Notes under the pieces: model-generated
What the model saw: only the letters and a program-made list of their open reading frames with translations
Database searches by the model: none
Told to the model about the DNA's origin: nothing
In this document: in pieces, positions 18,519 through 24,188 of the stretch
How positions within the stretch are numbered: the stretch's first letter is position 1
How the letters are laid out: each line of letters starts with the position of its first letter
Program-made: the position numbers and the translations under genes
DNA from: Rhodospirillales bacterium
GTDB lineage: Bacteria > Pseudomonadota > Alphaproteobacteria > Acetobacterales > Acetobacteraceae
DNA length: 24,188 nucleotides
Assembly (NCBI GenBank): GCA_018971905.1
Contig: JAGWZS010000002.1
Location: forward strand, 1-24,188
Direction of reading: 5' to 3'

Positions 18519-19850
18519 TCACCCTTTAATCGCCCACAATTCCATGCGCAGGCCTGGAAACTCGCCGGAAACATGGATCGCGAAACCACCCGATGTCTGC
18601 ATCTGCTGCCAATGCGGGCTGTTGCGATCCAGCTCGAAGTAAGATCCGCCCGCGTAGAACGGGATCTGCCTCGGCGCCACAGGCAAGGGCCGCACGGCAA
18701 TGCCCGGCAGCGCCACGTTCACCAGCTCACGGATATGCTCCACGGCGCCGATCTTCACCTGCGCGGGGAAGAGGCGGCGCATCGTCTCCGTCGGTACATC
18801 CGCCTGCACGGTGAGCACGAAATTGGAGGCGCGCAGAATGTTGCGATCGTTGATCGGGCCGACATGCACGCCATGCCGACGTTCCTGCAACGGAATCGCC
18901 GTCGCGTTGGTCTCGATGACCGAGGAGAGCGAGCGCCGCAGATCCGCGATCACGGGCGCGAAGCTGCGCTGCAAATCCTCGTGCCGATAGCCGGGATATT
19001 TGCTCGGGCGGCGCTGCGCATCCGTAAAGGTCGCAAACTCCGCCGCCATCTGCACATAGGCGGTGTAAAGCGTCTCCGGGTGGATGTTCGCCGCATCCGC
19101 CCAATGCTGCAACAACGCCTGCCAGCGGTTGAGCGCCTGCAGCAGCATGAAATCCGCCACCTCGGCCACACCGCGCGCGCCCGGCGCGTTCACCCTTGCG
19201 GCCAGCGCCTCGCCACGCTGATGGATCATGCCCGCGAATTCTGTGATCAGCCCGGCCAAAGGCGGCACGGCATGGCAAAGCAAAGCCGGGGGTAGCCAGT
19301 TGTCGTCCAGCGTCACCCGCTTGTCGGAGGAAACCTCCATGATGCGGGCAACGGGAATGCACAGATACCCGGCACGGTCGTCCGTATCCAGCAGATAACG
19401 CAGCTTCAACCGGCCGATCAGCAGTTCCGCTGCTTGGGGGGAAGCGGAATGCGTGTCATACGCCTCGAAGCTCTGCGCCTTATAGCGGCCCTCGGCACTG
19501 CCATCGGCCGCGGCGATCTCCACCGCCCCCGCCTGCGCCACCGGCAGCGCCAGATGGACCAGAATGCCGCGCGTGTTCTCCGGCACCTCAAACGGCGCCG
19601 GATGCTCCGTCTCACCAGGCAGAGAAAAAGGCGTTCCGTCCTCGAACACACCGGAGGCGGAGGAGACCGCGAAGCGCCCGGTACCGAGCAAGTCCCGGTC
19701 CAAACTCATCTGCGTCAGCCCCCAGCCATGGGAGCGCAGTGCCGCGACGCGCCCACGCAGGCAGGCTTCCAGCCAGCGATCCTGCTGCTGAAAATGCTGG
19801 GAGCGGAGGAACATGCCCTCCTGCCAGATCACGCGGTTGGTCCAGCTCAC
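18519..19850 (-). CDS. tssK: T6SS baseplate subunit TssK (ImpJ)
   Basis: TssK is the trimeric adaptor that docks the baseplate on the membrane complex, with its C-terminal part contacting TssL. The 443-residue protein begins MSWTNRVIWQEGMFLRSQHF followed by QQQDRW, the classic TssK N-terminus. It also has RYLLDTDDRAGYLCIPVARI around residues 153-172 and the C-terminal AGGSYFELDR followed by HWQQM, all typical. The start is a GTG at 19850, chosen by family alignment. It has no good Shine-Dalgarno of its own; instead a five-codon frame with a good ribosome site ends with its TGA overlapping this GTG. It lies between tssJ (76-bp gap) and tssL (28-bp gap). Confidence 0.95.
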   Translation of the reverse strand: MSWTNRVIWQEGMFLRSQHFQQQDRWLEACLRGRVAALRSHGWGLTQMSLDRDLLGTGRFAVSSASGVFEDGTPFSLPGETEHPAPFEVPENTRGILVHLALPVAQAGAVEIAAADGSAEGRYKAQSFEAYDTHSASPQAAELLIGRLKLRYLLDTDDRAGYLCIPVARIMEVSSDKRVTLDDNWLPPALLCHAVPPLAGLITEFAGMIHQRGEALAARVNAPGARGVAEVADFMLLQALNRWQALLQHWADAANIHPETLYTAYVQMAAEFATFTDAQRRPSKYPGYRHEDLQRSFAPVIADLRRSLSSVIETNATAIPLQERRHGVHVGPINDRNILRASNFVLTVQADVPTETMRRLFPAQVKIGAVEHIRELVNVALPGIAVRPLPVAPRQIPFYAGGSYFELDRNSPHWQQMQTSGGFAIHVSGEFPGLRMELWAIKG

Positions 19851-19864
19851 GAGAACACTCGCAT
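19847..19864 (-). CDS. Possible five-codon leader ORF coupled to tssK
   Basis: On the minus strand ATG at 19864 opens a frame encoding MRVFS and stops with TGA at 19849-19847. That stop overlaps the tssK GTG as GTGA. A GGGAGAG sequence (19880-19874) lies nine bases before the ATG, a good position for a ribosome site, while tssK itself has none close by. Translation of the leader followed by reinitiation at GTG is a plausible way to start tssK. It is too short to be a protein of its own, and chance cannot be excluded. Confidence 0.35.
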   Translation of the reverse strand: MRVFS

Positions 19865-19890
19865 GTTATTCAACTCTCCCAAACTGTTAT

Positions 19891-19907
19891 CCCCGGCGGC
19901 ACCGGGG
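19891..19907 (-). repeat. Hairpin between tssJ and tssK
   Basis: Perfect 6-bp arms CCCCGG (19891-19896) and CCGGGG (19902-19907) flank the loop CGGCA, 19 bases after the tssJ stop on the transcribed minus strand. ATAACAG follows, not a T-run, so full termination is unlikely. It could protect the upstream mRNA segment or moderate read-through into tssK. Confidence 0.5.
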
Positions 19908-19926
19908 TGATATTACGGTTTGCGCA

Positions 19927-20376
19927 TCAACCGCCAAGGGTCGCGGTCAGCCCGTTTATATGCAGTGTCAGCACGGTTGGCCCATGCGCCGCAACAGGCG
20001 CGATGAGCTTCCAGGTCGAATGGTTGATGTTCTGGAACAACACGGCCACACCGGCATTGGTGGCGCCGGGGGTCAGGTTGATCGTTTCGGTCAGCTTCTG
20101 GCCGGGCGAGACGATGTATTGCGCGGACGCGCCAAGCTCCTCGGTTCCCAAAGCAGCACTTTCACTGCCCGTGAGTGTGTAATAATCAACGGATTGAAAT
20201 TTGCCTGTGGCGGCAAGCTGATAGACCCGCACCGCCACGGCATTACCTTGCCCGGCGGCGTTGGGGTTCTGCCCGGCGCTGCCGACGATGTTGAGCGTAA
20301 GCACGGGTGGCGGCGGTGGCGGCGAGGCGCACCCGGCGAGCCCCAGAACCATTGCAAGGATGGCGTATTTCTTCAT
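19927..20376 (-). CDS. tssJ: T6SS outer-membrane lipoprotein TssJ
   Basis: TssJ is the lipoprotein that anchors the TssM periplasmic domain to the outer membrane. The protein starts MKKYAILAMVLGLAGCASP: a short positively charged n-region, a hydrophobic core and a lipobox LAGC with the lipidated cysteine at residue 16. Ala at +2 favours outer-membrane sorting. A Pro-run (residues 19-24) follows, then a beta-rich domain with AVRVYQLAATGKFQS and the late ALFQNINHSTWKLIAPV, characteristic of TssJ. I chose the ATG at 20376, which overlaps the tagH stop as TGATG and has AAGGAG upstream; a GTG one codon earlier is less likely. Length is about 149 residues, normal for the family. Confidence 0.92.
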   Translation of the reverse strand: MKKYAILAMVLGLAGCASPPPPPPVLTLNIVGSAGQNPNAAGQGNAVAVRVYQLAATGKFQSVDYYTLTGSESAALGTEELGASAQYIVSPGQKLTETINLTPGATNAGVAVLFQNINHSTWKLIAPVAAHGPTVLTLHINGLTATLGG

Positions 20377-21782
20377 CACGGCTCCTTGGCGCTAATTTCG
20401 CGCAAAGCGGTTTCGTAGGCGCGTGCAAAAGATTTTCCGAACACACTGTCGAAATCATCGGCCAGTGCGCGGGTGATGGTTTCATGAAGTTTTTCATACG
20501 CCTCGAAGGCGCGGGCTTTTTTCTGCGCGGGCAGCAGCGCCATGCCGCCATCGGCTTGCAGCTTGGCGGGGTCCAGCTGCGCCAGCAGCGCGCGCACCGC
20601 GTCCTGCATGGCTGCCATGGTGGCCAGCTCGTGCAGGCGCATGTCGCGCAGCGCATCGCTCACCGCCGCGTCTGGCCCCATATCCACCCGCCGCCCGAGC
20701 CCCAGAAGTGCTGTCAGCGCGTCGTCATCATCGGCGGAGAATTTCAGCGGATTGTTGCCCCGGGCGCGAATCATGGTCTGCTCGATCCGGAATTCACCCT
20801 TGATGGCGGCACGCGCGATCAGCGCCTGGCGGATGCCGGAAACCAGCGCGCGGAAGGTGCCGCCCAGTGCGGTCATCAGCGCCTCGGGGTTGGCGGGTGT
20901 GGCGGCTTCCAGCCCGGCGCCGCGCAAAAAGGCGGCCAGCAGCGCATCACCCCCTGGCGCACCTTGCGATGGCATCGGCGTGGGGGCGGGCGTGGGCGCT
21001 GGCGGCATGGGGCGGCTATCTGCCACCTCGACAAACGGGCTGGCCTCTGGCGCGGGGCGGGGCGGCAATGGCGCGGATGGCGCCCATGCTTCCTGCGCCG
21101 GGGGCGGCGCGGGCCTGGGCGCTGGCTGCTGCGCGGGCAGGGGTGAGAGGTCCCAATCGTCATCCTCTGGCAGTGTCTGCCGTGCCGGTGGCGGCTGGAA
21201 CGCGTCGCTGAAGGAGGGCGTATGGTCTGGCTGCGTTGGTGTGCCGAAAAAATCCGTCTCCGGCCCGGCCAGGGGATCGAATTGCTCTGGCATCCGTACC
21301 GAAGCCGGGCGTGGCGGCGCACCGAATAGCGGGTCATCCGCCCCGAAGGCCGCACTGGTGAAACCGCTGGAGGACGGGGCGGGTGCGGGCGCGAACACAT
21401 CGCCGCCAAACGGGTCGTCAAACGGCGAGCTGCTTTTGCCAAAGCTGGAAGCGCCAAACCCCGGCGCCTCGGCCACCCGCGCCTCGATCTCATAGGCGCC
21501 GAAACGAATCCTGTCACCATCGCGCAGCTCGCGGATCTGGCCATTGCCAACCGGCTCAGCATCGCCGTTGAGATAGGTGCCATTGGTACTGATATCCGCA
21601 ATCGCCCAGCCGCCATTGCGAAACGCGATCACGCAATGGCGTTTTGAGAGCAGCCGATCCGGGTCCGGCATGATCCAGTCGTTGTCCGGCCCGCGGCCGA
21701 TGCGGAATTCACCGCCGGAAATCTGCCTGGTTTCCGGTGGCACCGCATCCGGGCAGCGCAATACGGTAAGGGTGAGGCTCAT
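20376..21782 (-). CDS. tagH: T6SS FHA-domain protein Fha/TagH (ImpI)
   Basis: Fha is the phosphothreonine-binding scaffold that promotes T6SS assembly when phosphorylated by PpkA and is reset by PppA. The 468-residue protein has an N-terminal FHA domain (about 20-105) with the binding residues in place: GRGPDNDW (Gly29-Arg30), the S-x-R-H motif at 46-49 and STNGTYLNG (65-73). A long Pro/Ala-rich linker (about 110-275) leads to the T6SS-specific C-terminal ImpI domain (about 280-468), which contains GEFRIEQTMIRARGNNPLKF and ends FGKSFARAYETAL. Its start overlaps the upstream gene as ATGA and its stop overlaps tssJ. The linker probably carries phosphorylation sites, but this cannot be seen directly. 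Confidence 0.94.
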   Translation of the reverse strand: MSLTLTVLRCPDAVPPETRQISGGEFRIGRGPDNDWIMPDPDRLLSKRHCVIAFRNGGWAIADISTNGTYLNGDAEPVGNGQIRELRDGDRIRFGAYEIEARVAEAPGFGASSFGKSSSPFDDPFGGDVFAPAPAPSSSGFTSAAFGADDPLFGAPPRPASVRMPEQFDPLAGPETDFFGTPTQPDHTPSFSDAFQPPPARQTLPEDDDWDLSPLPAQQPAPRPAPPPAQEAWAPSAPLPPRPAPEASPFVEVADSRPMPPAPTPAPTPMPSQGAPGGDALLAAFLRGAGLEAATPANPEALMTALGGTFRALVSGIRQALIARAAIKGEFRIEQTMIRARGNNPLKFSADDDDALTALLGLGRRVDMGPDAAVSDALRDMRLHELATMAAMQDAVRALLAQLDPAKLQADGGMALLPAQKKARAFEAYEKLHETITRALADDFDSVFGKSFARAYETALREISAKEP

Positions 21783-22372
21783 GAATCCTCCGCGGGCAGG
21801 CGGCCCGGGCCACCTGCCGCAATATCCTGGGCCGATTGCAGGAACAGGGCAAGGCGGCGGGGCTGGCGCGCGGCATCCAAACGCACCGAAGCCAACGCCA
21901 CGGCCCCGGCCACGGCAATGCCGGTAAGGTGCGGCGGCGGCGGCACAATGGGGGCATCCGCCGGGGCCAGTGAGTCACCGCTCCAGAACGCCGCCACACC
22001 GGCCCAGGCTTCCGGGCTCTGAAAGCCGGTGCGCTTGGCTTCGTCCATCGCCGCGCGGGCAAATTCCTTGCTCTGCTGGCGTACCCAGCTTTCCGCCAGC
22101 TCGCGCACCTTGCGGTCGGCCTCGGGCAGATCCGCCGGGGCGGTGTGGCCCGCGCACATACAGGCCCACCACACGGCCTCCCGCTTTGGCAGCGCATGTG
22201 CCAGCACCCGTGTTGCCTCTATGCCAAACCCCGCCTGGGCAAGGGCCGCCACCACATCCCTCACGTTTGCCAATCCTGCCGTGCATCCCAGCGCCGCTTC
22301 CGGCAGGGCAGCGCGCTTCAGCACCAAAGCCAGGGCGGTGACGGACAATTTATCTTGAGTTGTAGCACTCAT
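21779..22372 (-). CDS. Unknown T6SS-locus protein (probably DUF6931 family)
   Basis: This 197-residue, mostly helical, Ala-rich protein has no function that I recognise. From memory it resembles the DUF6931 family found beside alphaproteobacterial T6SS genes; this is a tentative match. Visible features are a central LPKREAVWWACMCAG (residues 61-75) with a WW pair and a C-x-C pair, a charged helix RKVRELAESWVRQQSKEF, then AWAGVAAFWSGDSLAP and a C-terminal hydrophobic stretch IAVAGAVALASVRL (about 152-165) too short and interrupted to be a sure membrane segment. There is no signal peptide. A strong GGAGGGAGAA ribosome site precedes the ATG, vgrG ends 19 bp upstream, and the stop overlaps the tagH start (ATGA). 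Its place suggests a role linked to the spike or to Fha signalling. Confidence 0.8.
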   Translation of the reverse strand: MSATTQDKLSVTALALVLKRAALPEAALGCTAGLANVRDVVAALAQAGFGIEATRVLAHALPKREAVWWACMCAGHTAPADLPEADRKVRELAESWVRQQSKEFARAAMDEAKRTGFQSPEAWAGVAAFWSGDSLAPADAPIVPPPPHLTGIAVAGAVALASVRLDAARQPRRLALFLQSAQDIAAGGPGRLPAEDS

Positions 22373-22391
22373 CTTGTTCTCCCTCCCTGGC

Positions 22392-24188
22392 TCAAGAATT
22401 AATCATGGTCATGGCGCCCTTAAGCTCCAGCATACCATCACCCGCAACCTGAACGATGGCACCTTTCACCGCCGTTTGCGCCTGGCCGGTGACTTTGACC
22501 TGTATACCGGTCACGTCCACTTCGGAAGCGGTGAGCTTAACGGTGCTGCCGCCCACCGTCAGAGTGATCGATGATGTGTCGATCTTGATGGAATTCCCTC
22601 CCACCTTCAGCGTGATGGACTGCGCGGCGCTGTGCGTGATCGTACCCTGGCTCACCGTCAGCGATTCATTGCCCTGTGAAACGGTGGTGGCGTAATCGCC
22701 CTTTACCGTGTCTGTTTTCTTGCCGTCGATCTTCACCGTCTCGTCCTTGGTGACGGTGACGCTGCGGTTGTTTTCGACCTCGATATTCAGGTCTTTTTCC
22801 GCGTGCAGGTAAACGGCCTCGCTGCCCTTGGTGTCATCAATCGAGAATTCGCTGAAATTGGCGGTGCCACCCTGCATGGTGGAACGTGTGCGCAGCCCGC
22901 TTTTGTTCTTCTCGGCAGCCGCGAAAACTGGCTTGTTGTTGCCGTTAAACAGGCAGCCCACCACCACCGGGCGGTTCACATCGCCTTCCAGGAAGGCGAC
23001 CACAACCTCCATGCCGATACGCGGAATATATTGCGTGCCCCAGTTATTGCCTGACCACCCCTGCATCACCCTCACCCAGAGCGTTTTATCCGTAGTGATG
23101 TCGCCTTCATGGTCGAAGGGGAACTGCACCTGGATGCGGCCGAGATCATCCGTGTAGATTTCCTCGCCGCTCGGCCCGATGACAACGGCGCTGTACATGC
23201 CCGCCATGACCGGCGGCAGAAAGGTGGTTTCCTCCTGGTAGGTGATCTTCGACGGAAACGCGATGATGCTGGCGGCGATGGCGGCGCGGTGGCCTGCGCC
23301 CCCGCCCGCCTGGTTATCGGTGATATGGTACGAGAGAGACTTGATAACATATTCCGTGCTCGTACCGGACGGGTCGTTCACCAGCGTGAATTTGCCGCCC
23401 GCGACAAGGTCAGCTACCTGGCCGGAGCCTGTGTAAAGCTGCGCCCCGGCCTCGGCCGCCAGCATCCGGCTTTTCGCCAGTGTGCTCGCATCGGCGGCTA
23501 CGCCACGCCTGGCCGGCCACGCATAATGCATGCGCTGCGCGGCGGCAGAGGCCTGCAGAACAGTTGGTTCCGTTCCGGATATAGCGCCAGGCTGGAGCTG
23601 ATCTGTCTCGGGATTGTAATCATCTGTCCGCACACTGCCCAGGGCCGTACGGTCCACCCGGTGCCAGCTGTTAAGCACGCCAAACCCGGCATTGGTCTCG
23701 TCCAGGCTAAGCTGCGGCTCGTCAATATCCACAAACGCGGTATTGGCATTGGCCAGCACCATCGTATGCGCACCATCAGAATGGGTAAAGAAATAGAAAA
23801 TACCTGCATCTTCCATCAACCGCTGGATGAAGTGCAAATACGATTCGTTAAACTGCACCACGTAATCGCGCACGGGAAAGGAGCCCGTAGTCTTGTCGCT
23901 TATGGTAACGCCAAACTTGCCGAGTACGTATTTTATAATATCGAGCACGGATTGTTTCTGATAGAACCGGCAGTCCTTCGTCTGCTCCAGGAACCACAGC
24001 TTCGGCACCACGGTGATTTCATATTGCCACAACGCCGTGGATTGCGAGGGAAGCTGCCGCACCGCGCAGACGATGCCGTTTATATAGCGCGCGGGGGCGC
24101 CGCCGCTTACCGGCGTGGCAATCGCCACGGTCACTGGTTTGTCGAGCAAGGTATTCGGGTCCAGCAGCACGCTGCCGGAATGAAGCTG
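22392..24188 (-). CDS. vgrG: T6SS spike protein VgrG (TssI), 5' end beyond window
   Basis: VgrG trimers form the spike at the tip of the Hcp tube and are secreted with it. The frame is open to the right edge (QLHSGSVLLDP), so the first several dozen residues are missing; the GTG at 24170 is internal. In the window are 598 residues. The gp27-like part has LWFLEQTKDCRFYQKQSVLD and YLHFIQRLMEDAGIFYFFTH. The gp5 OB-fold part has YTDDLGRIQVQFPFDHEGD, WVRVMQGWSGNNWGTQYIPR and RIGMEVVVAFLEGD. A beta-helical needle of Val/Thr-rich repeats ends with MTMINS. There is no C-terminal effector extension, so this is a structural VgrG. The next gene downstream is the unknown 197-aa protein, not an adaptor, PAAR or effector family that I recognise. 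Confidence 0.96.
   Translation of the reverse strand, partial: QLHSGSVLLDPNTLLDKPVTVAIATPVSGGAPARYINGIVCAVRQLPSQSTALWQYEITVVPKLWFLEQTKDCRFYQKQSVLDIIKYVLGKFGVTISDKTTGSFPVRDYVVQFNESYLHFIQRLMEDAGIFYFFTHSDGAHTMVLANANTAFVDIDEPQLSLDETNAGFGVLNSWHRVDRTALGSVRTDDYNPETDQLQPGAISGTEPTVLQASAAAQRMHYAWPARRGVAADASTLAKSRMLAAEAGAQLYTGSGQVADLVAGGKFTLVNDPSGTSTEYVIKSLSYHITDNQAGGGAGHRAAIAASIIAFPSKITYQEETTFLPPVMAGMYSAVVIGPSGEEIYTDDLGRIQVQFPFDHEGDITTDKTLWVRVMQGWSGNNWGTQYIPRIGMEVVVAFLEGDVNRPVVVGCLFNGNNKPVFAAAEKNKSGLRTRSTMQGGTANFSEFSIDDTKGSEAVYLHAEKDLNIEVENNRSVTVTKDETVKIDGKKTDTVKGDYATTVSQGNESLTVSQGTITHSAAQSITLKVGGNSIKIDTSSITLTVGGSTVKLTASEVDVTGIQVKVTGQAQTAVKGAIVQVAGDGMLELKGAMTMINS

Overview
The window is almost entirely one type VI secretion system (T6SS) locus: nineteen protein-coding genes plus the first codon of a twentieth. 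No tRNA, rRNA, insertion sequence or CRISPR array is visible. The DNA is GC-rich (roughly 60-68% by eye) and tightly packed with ATGA or TGATG overlaps. Gene content and protein style suggest an alphaproteobacterium, perhaps an Acetobacteraceae/Rhodospirillales-type organism. That placement is an inference; there is no marker gene in the window.

Layout, left to right. (1) Minus strand, bases 1-8117, read right to left: tssA, tssB, tssC1, tssC2, tagJ, tssE, tssF and the start of tssG. This is the 'imp' order known from Rhizobium/Agrobacterium, including a second TssC-like sheath gene and tagJ. (2) A 238-bp divergent spacer (8118-8355) with three small inverted repeats. (3) Plus strand, 8356-12292: clpV (tssH), hcp, and a 205-aa protein with the Cys/His/Asp signature of YopT-type (C58) papain-like cysteine proteases. 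It is AT-richer than the rest and is the best effector candidate. (4) Minus strand, 12306-24188, read right to left: vgrG (its 5' end is beyond the right edge), an unknown 197-aa protein (probably DUF6931-type), tagH/fha, tssJ, tssK, tssL with a C-terminal OmpA domain, tssM, tagF and pppA. Apart from the 197-aa gene and vgrG, this order matches the Pseudomonas H1-type T6SS.

How they work together. TssJ (outer-membrane lipoprotein), TssL and TssM form the trans-envelope complex, anchored to peptidoglycan by the OmpA domain. TssK, TssE, TssF and TssG form the baseplate, with VgrG as the spike. Hcp builds the inner tube and TssB/TssC1 (perhaps with TssC2) the contractile sheath, with TssA as assembly cap. 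ClpV, with TagJ as accessory, recycles the contracted sheath. Fha, PppA and TagF are the post-translational switch, but the partner kinase PpkA is not in the window. No PAAR protein or immunity gene is seen either.

The point of most interest is the C58-like protease gene directly behind hcp, with no immunity gene beside it. Other points are the unknown gene between vgrG and fha, the tandem sheath genes separated by a strong hairpin, and a five-codon leader frame whose stop overlaps the GTG start of tssK.
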